NCBI GenBank assembly: GCA_002423555.1
Contig: DIWQ01000046.1
Coordinates: forward strand, 1 to 30,251
Direction: 5' to 3'
Origin: Patescibacteria group bacterium UBA6102
GTDB lineage: Bacteria > Patescibacteriota > Minisyncoccia > Minisyncoccales > UBA5738
Length of the DNA stretch: 30,251 bases
Part shown: piece after piece, positions 7,355 through 15,478 of the stretch
How positions within the stretch are numbered: the first letter of the stretch is position 1
How the letters are laid out: each line of letters starts with the position of its first letter
Notes under the pieces: generated by a model
What the model saw: only the letters and a program-made list of their open reading frames with translations
Databases searched by the model: none
What the model was told of the DNA's origin: nothing
Position numbers and translations under genes: made by a program

Positions 7355-8809
7355 ATGGAAAAAACATTGAATCAAAATCTTTTGGAGGAAATATTGGCAA
7401 ACTTCAAAGGCAAGTCGTTGGAAGCGTTGGTTTCCAACGACATGATCAGGAAAAGTATCATTGAATTCGCCGACAAAAAGATAAAAGAAGCGATACTGGC
7501 CGATAAAAATTTTCCGCGCCGGGTTCAGGAAGACAAATATTACATGGTAAGAAGCATTCTCGCGATGGCGGACAAAGCTTACCGGAACGCGGAAAACGCG
7601 CCGGCGGTGCGCAAGGCGCTGGTGGATTCCTTCATTCAAAACATCTATTTGAAACCCAAGCCGCAAATTGATAAATTCCGCCTGGAATTTGGCCAGAATC
7701 CTCCCGGGTTCTTGCTTATCAGTCCCGGAAAATTGTGCAATCTGAAATGTTTCGGCTGTTATGCCAACAGTTCTTCGGCATCTGCGGAAAAATTGTCATG
7801 GGATGTGCTGAACCGGATAATCGACGAGAAAACCGAATTATGGGGATCGTATTTTACGGTTATTTCAGGGGGCGAGCCGCTGCTTTATCAGGATCAGGGA
7901 AAAACGATGATTGATCTGGCAAAAGCGCATCCCGATAATTATTTTTTGATGTACGACAACAGCACCTTGATTGACAAGGAGATGGCCCAAAAAATCGCGG
8001 AAGCGGGCAATATTTCGCCGGCGATTTCTGTTGAGGGTTTTGAAAAAGATACCGATGCCCGCCGCGGTCCGGGGATGCACAAAAAAATCGCGCAGGCCAT
8101 GAAAAATCTCAAAGAAGCGGGCGTGCCGTTCGGAATTTCGGTCACCGCCACGAAAAACAACGCCGAAATCGCGGTAAGCGACGAATTAATGAATTACTAT
8201 TTCAATGAATGCGGCGCGGTCTATGGTTGGATTTTTCAGATTATGCCCATCGGGAGGGCTAAAGGGCTGGATTTGATGGTCAGTCCCGAGCAGCGGTTGG
8301 CGATGTACCGGCGCACCCAGCATTTGATAAAAGATCGCAAGCTTTTTATCGCGGATTTCTGGAACAGCGCGCCTGTTACCGACGGTTGTATTTCGGCGGG
8401 CAAACCGGGCGGATATTTTTACATTGAATGGAACGGCAATGTTACGCCTTGCGTGTTCAATCCGTATTCGCCGGTCAATATCAACGATGTTTATAAAAAA
8501 GGCGGCAATCTCAACGATGTTTTCCGCAATCCGTTTTTTGAATCCATCAGAAAATGGCAGAAAGAATACGCCCTCGACAGAAAGCCCGAGGAAATGGGCG
8601 ATTTGCTGGCGCCATGCCCCGTCAAGGACCATTATTGCGTGATGAAAAGCCTTTTGGACGAATACCGGCCAAAGCCGATTGATCCGGCCGCAAAAGAAGC
8701 CTTGGAAGATTTCGACTATCAAAAAGGCATGGAAAAATACGGCGAAAAAGTGATTGAAACCATGGAACCGGTTTGGCAAAAAGAATATTTAGGGAAATCA
8801 AATGAGTGA
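7355..8809 (+). CDS. Radical SAM enzyme with SPASM-like C-terminal region
   Basis: A 484-residue enzyme that should use a [4Fe-4S] cluster and S-adenosylmethionine to start radical chemistry. The cluster motif CNLKCFGC (Cys128, Cys132, Cys135) is CX3CX2C. VISGGEPL follows about 40 residues later as the SAM-contacting GGEP motif. About 120 N-terminal residues precede the core. The C-terminal part has extra cysteines (DGCISAGKPGG, GNVTPCVFNP, LAPCPVKDHYCVMK), resembling SPASM or Twitch auxiliary cluster domains. The gene lies between acyl-lipid enzymes and an exporter, so modification of a lipid or small molecule is plausible but not shown. It begins just after a set of strong hairpins and ends 28 bp before the HlyD-type gene. 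Confidence 0.88.
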   Translation: MEKTLNQNLLEEILANFKGKSLEALVSNDMIRKSIIEFADKKIKEAILADKNFPRRVQEDKYYMVRSILAMADKAYRNAENAPAVRKALVDSFIQNIYLKPKPQIDKFRLEFGQNPPGFLLISPGKLCNLKCFGCYANSSSASAEKLSWDVLNRIIDEKTELWGSYFTVISGGEPLLYQDQGKTMIDLAKAHPDNYFLMYDNSTLIDKEMAQKIAEAGNISPAISVEGFEKDTDARRGPGMHKKIAQAMKNLKEAGVPFGISVTATKNNAEIAVSDELMNYYFNECGAVYGWIFQIMPIGRAKGLDLMVSPEQRLAMYRRTQHLIKDRKLFIADFWNSAPVTDGCISAGKPGGYFYIEWNGNVTPCVFNPYSPVNINDVYKKGGNLNDVFRNPFFESIRKWQKEYALDRKPEEMGDLLAPCPVKDHYCVMKSLLDEYRPKPIDPAAKEALEDFDYQKGMEKYGEKVIETMEPVWQKEYLGKSNE

Positions 8810-8837
8810 TGTTTCAAAATTAAAATAATCCGCAACC

Positions 8838-10460
8838 ATGCCAAAAAAAACAATTTTTACCATTATTGCCATTATCGTTGCCATTGGCGGAGCGGCATTG
8901 TTTTTTTGGAATGAATCCGCCACGGCCAAATTCGTCACGGCAACGGCGCAAAAGGGTGCGATTGCGCAGGAAGTTTCGGCCAGCGGCGCGGTTGAGCCGC
9001 CGCAAACCTTGAATTTGTATTTCAAAACCGGCGGCAAGATGGTGGAACTGAAAGTCAAAACCGGGGATAGCGTTGCCGCCGGGCAAATTTTAGCCGAACA
9101 GGATACCAGCCAGCTTGAAGACCAGCTCAATCAGGCTCAGGCCGGCGTTGACGCCGCGCAAGCGAAATTAAACCAGCTTCTTGCCGGAGCGTCGTCGGAA
9201 AACATCATTCTGGCGCAAACTGCCGCGGCCAATGCCCAAAAAGCTCTCGCCAATGCCCAATCTGCGGACGACACTGCGCGCCAAGGCGCTTCAAATTCGA
9301 TAAGGGACGCTTACGCCAAGGCCGATGACGCGGTGCGCAATTACGCCGACCGCCTGTTTACCGATCCCGCCGGCCCGAACCCTTCTTTCAATGTTACGAT
9401 CACCAGCGCCGCCGGCACGGCGGAATATCGGATTACCGAAAACGACATAGATAAAAAATTGTCTGTCAATTATGAGCGGAAAAATATTGAAACTATTCTG
9501 GATGAATGGGAAAAATCGGTTAAGGATTTATCGGCCCAAAATGCCGGCGATTTACCGGATGCTCTGGCAAAAAGCAGTACCAATCTTCGATTGATCCAGA
9601 AATTTCTAAACGATATTGCCGCTACCGTAAATTCTTATAATGCCGAGAATCTGGCCGATGATGCGGTCTATCAGGGTTACCGCACCGGCATTTTGACGGC
9701 GCGAAATGAAATCAGCGGAGCGCTGGATATCATAATGGCGGCTCAAGCGGCGTTGAAATCATCTGGCGCCGGAGTTGATGCGGCTTCTGGCGCGCAAAAA
9801 TCCGCACAGGACCAATTGGCGCTGACCGCGGCGCCCGCGCGCCAGACCGATGCCGCAATCGTAATCGCCGCAATCAATCAGGCGCAGGTCGCCGAAGAGC
9901 TTATTCGCGGACAAATCAACGATTTAACAATCGTTGCGCCCGTTGGCGGTGTCATTACTGCGACCAACGGAAATGTTGGCGAAATCGTTTCTCCGGCGGT
10001 TCCGACCGCGGTTCTGATTCCTTCGGCTGGTATGCAAATAAAACTGAACGTTTCCGAAAACAATATTATCAACGTGAAAACCGGGCAGTCCGTTGATATT
10101 GCGCTTGACGCTCTCGGTAGCGATCATTTGGCGGGAACCGTCACCGCGATCGATCCGGCGGAAACAATCATCAGCGGCGCGGTTTATTACAAAACAACGG
10201 TTGATTTCAGTCAGTTAGACGACCGGATACGGTCCGGAATGACTGTCAATGCTTTGATAAAAACCGTGGTCCACGATGGCGCAATCGTTGTCCCAGCCAG
10301 CGCCGTCGCCCAAGATGGCAGCGACAAATTCGTGCAAATACTGCAAAAAAAACAGACGGTAAAACAAATTGTGCAAACGGGCATTGAGAGCAACGATGGA
10401 ATGGTGGAAATCGTTTCCGGTCTTGATGAAGGCCAAAAAATCGTTCTGGACACCAAATAA
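8838..10460 (+). CDS. HlyD/MacA-type membrane fusion protein
   Basis: A 540-residue periplasmic-adaptor-like protein anchored by one N-terminal helix (about 5-24, FTIIAIIVAIGGAALFFW). It contains the biotinyl-lipoyl hairpin halves (SASGAVEPPQTLNLYFKTGG and IVAPVGGVITATNGNVGEIV) around a long Ala/Gln-rich region (about 90-350), likely coiled coil. A beta-barrel and membrane-proximal domain follow (TGQSVDIALDALGSD, RSGMTVNALI, IVVPASAV). The order fits MacA and YknX. In an organism with probably one membrane it would act outside the cytoplasmic membrane beside the permease, as YknX does in Firmicutes. The next two genes are the matching MacB/FtsX-like permease and ATPase. The central region is longer than in typical MacA. 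Confidence 0.88.
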   Translation: MPKKTIFTIIAIIVAIGGAALFFWNESATAKFVTATAQKGAIAQEVSASGAVEPPQTLNLYFKTGGKMVELKVKTGDSVAAGQILAEQDTSQLEDQLNQAQAGVDAAQAKLNQLLAGASSENIILAQTAAANAQKALANAQSADDTARQGASNSIRDAYAKADDAVRNYADRLFTDPAGPNPSFNVTITSAAGTAEYRITENDIDKKLSVNYERKNIETILDEWEKSVKDLSAQNAGDLPDALAKSSTNLRLIQKFLNDIAATVNSYNAENLADDAVYQGYRTGILTARNEISGALDIIMAAQAALKSSGAGVDAASGAQKSAQDQLALTAAPARQTDAAIVIAAINQAQVAEELIRGQINDLTIVAPVGGVITATNGNVGEIVSPAVPTAVLIPSAGMQIKLNVSENNIINVKTGQSVDIALDALGSDHLAGTVTAIDPAETIISGAVYYKTTVDFSQLDDRIRSGMTVNALIKTVVHDGAIVVPASAVAQDGSDKFVQILQKKQTVKQIVQTGIESNDGMVEIVSGLDEGQKIVLDTK

Positions 10461-10493
10461 CGAATCGCGGGATTATATTATATAGAAACGATA

Positions 10494-11744
10494 ATGAAAA
10501 ACGATTCATCAAGCCAAACAAATGATTTGTCCGCGGCGTTTTTAATCGCCCGTAAATCAATCACGCGGGGAGGTAAATCGACGCTGTTTCTTTTGATTCT
10601 GGTGCTGTCTTTGAGTTTTTTTGAAATGATGGTGATTACCGGAATAATTTCGGGAGTTTATCAGGAGATGATAAATTCGGCGAAAAATCTTTTAAGTTCG
10701 GATATCATCATCAGTCCGCGGACCCAACCGCAGATCAAGGAATTTATTGATGAGCAGACCAAAGTCCGGGCGCAAATTGAAACGATTCCCGGCGTGGTGG
10801 CGACCGCGCGGCATTATATTGCCGCCGGGGCTTTGTCTTTCGACAAAGACAAAAACGGCAAATTCAAAACCGTTTCCGGTTTAGTGGTCGGTATCGATCC
10901 CGGAGAAGAGGAGCAAGTATTGTCTACGACCAGCCGGCTCTTGCTTGACGGTAAAAACTTGGATGCCGCCGATACGGATCAAATTATGATCGGATCGGCG
11001 ATGGCCGGAGGGTACAAAGCCAAAACATCAGACGATCTGGGCGGCGTAAAAGTCGGCGACAAGGTGAGGCTGGCGTATTCCAACGGCGTAGCCAAGGCCT
11101 ATACTGTAAAAGGAATCTATGATGATACGATGCGGTCGGGCCAGATATTTATCACCGCCAACGAAGCGGAATCGATCCTTTCGGTGCATGATAGCGCGTC
11201 GCAAATTATGGTGAAAACCGATTCAACGTTGCGTTCCGATGATTTTTACGTTGCCAAGATAAAATCGATGTTTCCTGAATTGAAAGTGCAGGATTACAAT
11301 ATTTTTTTGGGACAGCTTACCGACTTTTTGGCCGCGATCAACATGATTTCTGTGATTTTAAGCGTGATCAGCATTTTGGTGGCGGCGATCGTGATATTTG
11401 TGATTATCTATGTCAATGCGCTGAACAAACGCCGGCAGATAGGAATCCTCAAGGCCATCGGCATAAAACAAAGCATCATTATCAACGCGTACATAATGCA
11501 ATCCCTTTTTTACACTTTTTTCGGAGTAATCATCGGTTTGGCGCTGGTTTTTTGCATAACCGTGCCTTTTCTTAAAGCCCATCCGCTTGTACTGGTTGCC
11601 AATCTTGCGAATCTTACTTTGTATTATACTCCGGTGAAAATCGCGGTGGCCATATCAAGCTTTTTTGTCGCCGGTTATCTGGCTGGGCGCATACCGGCGT
11701 GGATGGTGGCCAAGCAGGATATCATAAAAGCGATCTGGGGCTGA
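10494..11744 (+). CDS. MacB/FtsX-family ABC transporter permease
   Basis: A 416-residue permease with the MacB/LolC layout: one N-terminal helix (about 29-58), a large extracytoplasmic domain (about 60-270), then three C-terminal helices (about 275-310, 330-365 and 380-405). KRRQIGILKAIGIKQ, a typical cytoplasmic coupling segment, sits between the second and third helices. The gene ends 31 bp before the ATPase and follows the adaptor by 33 bp, so the three very likely form one tripartite exporter. Families of this type move lipids, lipoproteins, peptides or macrolides by mechanotransmission rather than by a membrane channel. The substrate is unknown; the cluster suggests a lipid-like one. Confidence 0.9.
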   Translation: MKNDSSSQTNDLSAAFLIARKSITRGGKSTLFLLILVLSLSFFEMMVITGIISGVYQEMINSAKNLLSSDIIISPRTQPQIKEFIDEQTKVRAQIETIPGVVATARHYIAAGALSFDKDKNGKFKTVSGLVVGIDPGEEEQVLSTTSRLLLDGKNLDAADTDQIMIGSAMAGGYKAKTSDDLGGVKVGDKVRLAYSNGVAKAYTVKGIYDDTMRSGQIFITANEAESILSVHDSASQIMVKTDSTLRSDDFYVAKIKSMFPELKVQDYNIFLGQLTDFLAAINMISVILSVISILVAAIVIFVIIYVNALNKRRQIGILKAIGIKQSIIINAYIMQSLFYTFFGVIIGLALVFCITVPFLKAHPLVLVANLANLTLYYTPVKIAVAISSFFVAGYLAGRIPAWMVAKQDIIKAIWG

Positions 11745-11775
11745 TCCGTGCATCTGGCGTTTTTAAATCAAAATT

Positions 11776-12456
11776 ATGATAAAAGTTGAAAATCTGGTCA
11801 AAACTTATCCGGGGAAAATTCCAACGGAGGCATTAAGAGAGGTTTCATTTGAGGTCGGCAGTGGCGAGTTCGTCGCGATTATGGGCCGCAGCGGCTCCGG
11901 CAAGTCAACCCTTTTGCACCAACTGGGCTTACTTGATACTCCGACTGCCGGTAAAATCTTGGTTAACAGCACCAATATCGCGGAGTTGACCGATGTCCAA
12001 AAAACCGAATACCGGTTGCACTATCTAGGTTACGTTTTTCAGGAATACGCTCTTATCGGCGAGATGAGTGCCTTGGAAAACGTTCTTTTGCCGGCGTTGG
12101 CCTTGGAAGGGAATCATGACCGCGAACGCGCGATTGAATTGCTTGATCTGGTCGGTTTGGGAGATCGCTTCAACCATTATCCCAGCGAACTGTCGGGCGG
12201 AGAGCAGCAGCGTGTGGCCATCGCTAGATCGCTGATCAACAATCCCAAGATCGTTTTTGCCGACGAACCGACGGCGAATCTCGACACGGCGTCGTCGGAG
12301 GTGGTTTTGAACCTTTTTAAAAAACTGAACCGCGAATTGAAACAGACGGTCGTGATGGTGACCCACGAACCCGACGACCGAAAATACGTTGACCGCATCA
12401 TTTGGATGAAGGACGGGGTTATTGAAAAGATTGAAAACGTGAAAAATGAGAGTTGA
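11776..12456 (+). CDS. ABC transporter ATPase, LolD/MacB type
   Basis: A 226-residue nucleotide-binding subunit with all motifs intact: Walker A GRSGSGKST (37-45), Q-loop Gln89 in GYVFQEYALI, signature LSGGEQQR (139-146), Walker B KIVFADEPTANLD (158-170) and the switch His in MVTHEPD. It belongs to the LolD/MacB/FtsE group that pairs with FtsX-type permeases, in agreement with the preceding gene. It is the sixth gene of the TetR-led cluster without a break in orientation. The following gene starts 32 bp later but is truncated. Confidence 0.94.
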   Translation: MIKVENLVKTYPGKIPTEALREVSFEVGSGEFVAIMGRSGSGKSTLLHQLGLLDTPTAGKILVNSTNIAELTDVQKTEYRLHYLGYVFQEYALIGEMSALENVLLPALALEGNHDRERAIELLDLVGLGDRFNHYPSELSGGEQQRVAIARSLINNPKIVFADEPTANLDTASSEVVLNLFKKLNRELKQTVVMVTHEPDDRKYVDRIIWMKDGVIEKIENVKNES

Positions 12457-12488
12457 TTGGAATTTTTTAATTATATTTCGGATGCAAA

Positions 12489-12788
12489 ATGAATTCTTCA
12501 CCGCCAAAAATTATGATGTTTGGTTGGGAGTTTCCGCCGCACAACTCCGGCGATTTAGGCGTGGCTTGCGAGGGCTTGGTGGGCGGTTTGGCGTCGCTGG
12601 GAACGCGGATAACTTTTGTTTTGCCAAGAAAGATTGATTGCCAATGTGGTAACTGCCGGTTTGTTTGGTGCGGGCAAAAGAATTGTGATACCGTCAAAAC
12701 GATCACTGTCAGTTCGCCGCTCTCGCCGTATTTAACGGCGCAAAGCTATGAACAAGTTTGCCAAACTTTTGCCGGAACCGATATTCAT
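12489..12788 (+). pseudogene. 5' fragment of a GT5/GT4-like glycosyltransferase
   Basis: The first 100 residues read like the N-terminal domain of a glycogen-synthase-type glycosyltransferase: KIMMFGWEFPPHNSGDLGVA, LVGGLASLGTRITFVLP, then KIDCQCGNCRF. The usual SGGLG loop, which contacts the nucleotide sugar in the family, reads SGDLG here. Recognisable sequence stops at TFAGTDIH near 12788. The frame then runs on as unrelated sequence to a stop at 13004, inside the IS element. The catalytic C-terminal domain is absent from the window. The gene probably was the last of the TetR-led cluster before a rearrangement. Confidence 0.72.
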
Positions 12789-12963
12789 AAGTGTTCAAAT
12801 GTTCGATTTGTACTAAAATGCTCAATTAAACTCCGACCGAGAGGGGTCGGGCAAGAATCTCGAAAAACGCTCTATTTTCCCCTTAAAACCTCGATTCCGG
12901 ATTGGGTGGGGGCACTTGTAGTAGGCAATTTAATGATAGTTATTGATGCGTTTTTTCGGTTTG
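12789..12963. other. Orphan segment between the truncated glycosyltransferase and the IS element
   Basis: These 175 bp do not continue the glycosyltransferase and lie outside the IS terminal repeat. They contain a hairpin CCGACC/GGTCGG (about 12834-12851). No open frame is convincing. It may be the relic of another mobile element or intergenic DNA brought in by the rearrangement. Confidence 0.45.
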
Positions 12964-14085
12964 TGTCTAAGTTCACATACATATTGCACTCCTTGAAGCC
13001 GTAGCTTCATGGAATTTTACAATCATATTCACTGCAAATATACTGGAATCAAAGGCTTTTTAACGGTATATACTGATGCATTAAGGTATCGGTATATGAT
13101 CACTAAAAAAGCATTGGAGAAAGCTCGTATTCTGGCATTCTGGGAAAAGCATGGCCTCAAAGCCGCCATTGACCATTCGGGCAAAGCCAAGCGCACCTTG
13201 CAACTATGGAGAAGCCAGCTTTTAAAGGGAAACGGGAAACTGGAATCCTTGAGCGAGAAAAGCACGGCGCCCAAAACCAAGCGCAAGCGCCTCTGGGCCG
13301 ACCAAATCAAGGTTGAGATCAAGCGCTTGCGGGAAATCCATCCCAATCTGGGCAAGGACAAGCTGTATCCGGAATTGCTGGCTTTCTGCGCCGCCAATGG
13401 TTTGGAATGCCCAAGCATTACCACCATCGGACGGCTGATCGGCGATCTGGGCGGATTGCGCACCTTCCCGCAAAAGATCAACCATTTCGGCCGGATTGTC
13501 AAACGAAAACCCAAGAAGGTTTTACGGAAGCCCAAGCATTTCAAAGCATTGTATCCCGGCCACATGGTAGCCTTTGATACGGTTGAATTGGTCATCTTTG
13601 GCAAGAAGTATTATATTATCACTTGCGAAGACATCTACACCCGAATGGCGTTTGCCTGGGCCACGGCCAGCCACGCATCGCTGGCGGCCAGGGAATTCTT
13701 TGCCAAGGTCATCAAGCTTTTTCCGTTTCCCATCGCCAATATCCTGACCGACAACGGTTCGGAATTCAAGAAGCATTTCTCCCAAGCATTGCAAGAGCTT
13801 TGCCTGTCGCATTATCATACCTATCCCAAGTGCCCCAAGATGAATTCGCATCTTGAAAGATTCAACCGCACCATTCAGGAAGAGTTTGCCAATTACCATA
13901 CCGGCGCCCTGCTGTTTACCGACAACTTCAACCGCTTGCTTATTGACTGGCTGGATTGGTACAACACCCGAAGAGTGCATTATGCTTTTGGCAACAAGCT
14001 GTCGCCGTTGCAATTCGCGATGTCGTTAAAGGTCCAGGAATTAACTCAAATGCCTCAAGAGTGCAAAAGTGGGTGGACGCATACA
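12964..14085 (+). mobile_element. IS481-like insertion sequence, about 1.12 kb
   Basis: The ends are imperfect terminal inverted repeats. The left begins TGTCTAAGTTCACATAC at 12964. The right, read on the minus strand from 14085, begins TGTATGCGTCCACCCAC. They share TGT, GTyCAC and a perfect inner TTGCACTC. The element encodes one DDE transposase. No target-site duplication is visible, and the flanks belong to different genes, so the element has taken part in a deletion or recombination. Confidence 0.75.
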
Positions 14086-14121
14086 TTTTCTTGCATTTAT
14101 TGCGTTATTGCTATAACATAG
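13096..14121 (+). CDS. IS481-like DDE transposase
   Basis: Integrase-core (rve) transposase of about 341 residues. An N-terminal helix-turn-helix region (ARILAFWEKHGLKAAIDHSG...RTLQLWRSQL) is followed by the catalytic core. The acidic triad is Asp161 (MVAFDTVEL), Asp219 (LTDNGSEF) and Glu254 (HLERFNRTIQEEF); the last two are 35 residues apart, the classic DD35E spacing. Frame and motifs are intact, so the enzyme could be active. I prefer ATG 13096 (MITKKALEKARIL) over the upstream in-frame ATG 13009. The C-terminus reaches the right inverted repeat (CKSGWTHT). The stop at 14119-14121 lies about 35 bp beyond it in flanking DNA, so the last residues come from the target sequence. Confidence 0.88.
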   Translation: MITKKALEKARILAFWEKHGLKAAIDHSGKAKRTLQLWRSQLLKGNGKLESLSEKSTAPKTKRKRLWADQIKVEIKRLREIHPNLGKDKLYPELLAFCAANGLECPSITTIGRLIGDLGGLRTFPQKINHFGRIVKRKPKKVLRKPKHFKALYPGHMVAFDTVELVIFGKKYYIITCEDIYTRMAFAWATASHASLAAREFFAKVIKLFPFPIANILTDNGSEFKKHFSQALQELCLSHYHTYPKCPKMNSHLERFNRTIQEEFANYHTGALLFTDNFNRLLIDWLDWYNTRRVHYAFGNKLSPLQFAMSLKVQELTQMPQECKSGWTHTFSCIYCVIAIT

Positions 14122-14366
14122 ACGAGAGTAAATTTAGGTGTACAATTCAATGTAGGGCAGACCAAGATATTCAAAAATTAGAAAAATTCTGGTCCGAAGC
14201 AACAAATATTTCTCTAAAACAATTCTATAAGGCAAGAATTGACCCAAGAACAATTGGCAAACTGTCCATAAAAAAGGAATATAAAGGAGTTTTGAGGATA
14301 GATTGCTTTTCTGCGAAAATATTACAGGAGTTGCTTGAAATTCCGAGGATATTAATGGGCCTGTAG
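14086..14366 (+). pseudogene. 3' fragment of a LAGLIDADG-like or HTH-type hypothetical gene
   Basis: Directly after the right IS end an open frame (phase different from the transposase) encodes IFLHLLRYCYNIDESKFRC, then KLEKFWSEATNISLKQFYK, DPRTIGKLSIKKEYKGVLRI and a short C-terminus. I recall this pattern from C-terminal halves of LAGLIDADG-like proteins frequent in Patescibacteria; this is memory, not a search. There is no start or N-terminal half. The last codons overlap the first bases of tRNA-Ala. It is probably the remaining part of a gene whose 5' side was lost in the event that placed the IS here. Confidence 0.55.
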
Positions 14367-14430
14367 CTCAGTTGGTAGAGCGCTTGTATGGCATACAAGA
14401 GGTTCAGGGGTTCGAGCCCCCTCAGGTCCA
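14357..14430 (+). tRNA. tRNA-Ala (anticodon GGC)
   Basis: Acceptor GGGCCTG pairs with CAGGTCC with one G-T pair. D arm AGCTCAGTTGGTAGAGC, anticodon stem CTTGT/ACAAG with loop ATGGCAT giving GGC, T arm AGGGG-TTCGAGC-CCCCT. CCA is not encoded (CTA follows the discriminator), unlike the tRNA-Arg and tRNA-Leu here. Confidence 0.95.
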
Positions 14431-14728
14431 CTACTTTGCCAAGGCCCATGCAGTGCAAGCATCCTTCTAAGAAGGATTGGCATTGCTTGGGTGATTCTCT
14501 AAAATACGGCTCCGCGCTTCGCCCGGCGGGTTTTTTTGAGTTATCCACAGGGGATACGGCTGGCGCATATATATTTTTATCTCATATTTGAGATAAAAAT
14601 AATGAATTTATCCTGCAACCTGTGGAAAACCCCGCTTGGCTGTGGATTAAGCTATTTTTTAAGCCTAAATCTTTTATTTGCGCCCCAATTTTTAATTTGT
14701 TAAGATAAAAAAAGATAAAAATAAAGAA
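14431..14728. other. Non-coding region with DnaA-box-like sites and an AT-rich palindrome
   Basis: TTATCCACA (14541-14549, plus strand) matches the DnaA box. TGTGGAAAA (14621-14629) and TGTGGATTA (14641-14649) are minus-strand boxes, each with one mismatch. Between them lies a palindrome with perfect 12-bp arms ATTTTTATCTCA / TGAGATAAAAAT (14573-14600) in an AT-rich stretch. Further left are a hairpin ATCCTTC/GAAGGAT (about 14460-14476) and a GC-rich run before seven T (14521-14537) that may terminate the tRNA transcript. No gene is visible. Confidence 0.5.
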
Positions 14729-15478
14729 ATGGTGCAAGAATTGGGGAAAAACAAAAATTCCGGCGCGGGCAAAAAAATCCGTAGCCGTGCTTATCCTGCG
14801 CTGGATTTGCCGGCCGCGGTCTTGGCGGCAAAAAAAATTTTTGACGATTTGGGGCAAGGGCCGCATTCTCGGATATCGCTGGCACGAGGCTTGGGTTATG
14901 GTTCATTTTGCGGCGCGGCATCGGCAAAAATCGGCGCGCTGGTCCATTTCGGTTTCTTGGAGCGGTTTGCCGGAAATTATTCCGTTGCTCCCGCCGCCCC
15001 GCCGCTTTTTGATTATCCGAAAAATCTCCGGCAAAATGAAATTTTTGCCGCGGCGGCAAGACCTTCGCTTTTTGCCGCCTTGGCCGCGCGGTTTGCCGGG
15101 CAAAATTTGCCCAAAAATCTGCCGGCGGTTTTGGTTTCCGATTACGGCATTTCTCCCGCCGCCGCGCCGCTGGCGGCGAAAAATTTTGCGGCCACTTTTG
15201 AATTTGCGGGGATGTTGAAAGACGGCCGGCTGATTTTGCCCGATGTCGGGGAAAACGCAAGCGACGGCAACGATTCGGAGGGGAAAATTTTTGAAGAAAA
15301 AAACCGCCGGCCGGCGGCGGAAAACAATCGCGGGGGCGGGGAGGAGGAAGGACAAATAGAAGTGCGGCTGGCATCGGGCATAAAGATCGTTTTTCCCAAA
15401 AAATTTGCCGCGCAAATGGCCCGGGGCGAATTTGCCGAAGAGGTGAAAAATTTGGATTCAAAAATCGCGGCGGGCTAA
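14729..15478 (+). CDS. Hypothetical protein, DUF5343-like winged-helix type
   Basis: A 249-residue protein. The N-terminal 100 residues (AYPALDLPAAVLAAKKIFDD, then ISLARGLGYGSFCGAASAKIGALVHFGFLER) look like the helical, winged-helix-like domain I associate with DUF5343 proteins. That assignment is from memory. The middle (FEFAGMLKDGRLILPD) fits the same family. A low-complexity acidic linker (about 180-215) leads to a C-terminal tail (EVRLASGIKIVFPKKFAAQM) found in similar proteins. It is unusually rich in Ala. Its stop touches the stop of the convergent gene with no gap. A shortened copy of its 3' end lies at 17163-17290. DNA binding is possible, not shown. Confidence 0.6.
   Translation: MVQELGKNKNSGAGKKIRSRAYPALDLPAAVLAAKKIFDDLGQGPHSRISLARGLGYGSFCGAASAKIGALVHFGFLERFAGNYSVAPAAPPLFDYPKNLRQNEIFAAAARPSLFAALAARFAGQNLPKNLPAVLVSDYGISPAAAPLAAKNFAATFEFAGMLKDGRLILPDVGENASDGNDSEGKIFEEKNRRPAAENNRGGGEEEGQIEVRLASGIKIVFPKKFAAQMARGEFAEEVKNLDSKIAAG

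Noticed and set aside
13009..13095. Upstream start of the transposase
   Set aside because: The added residues do not resemble a transposase N-terminus, whereas MITKKALEKARIL at 13096 does. It cannot be fully excluded.
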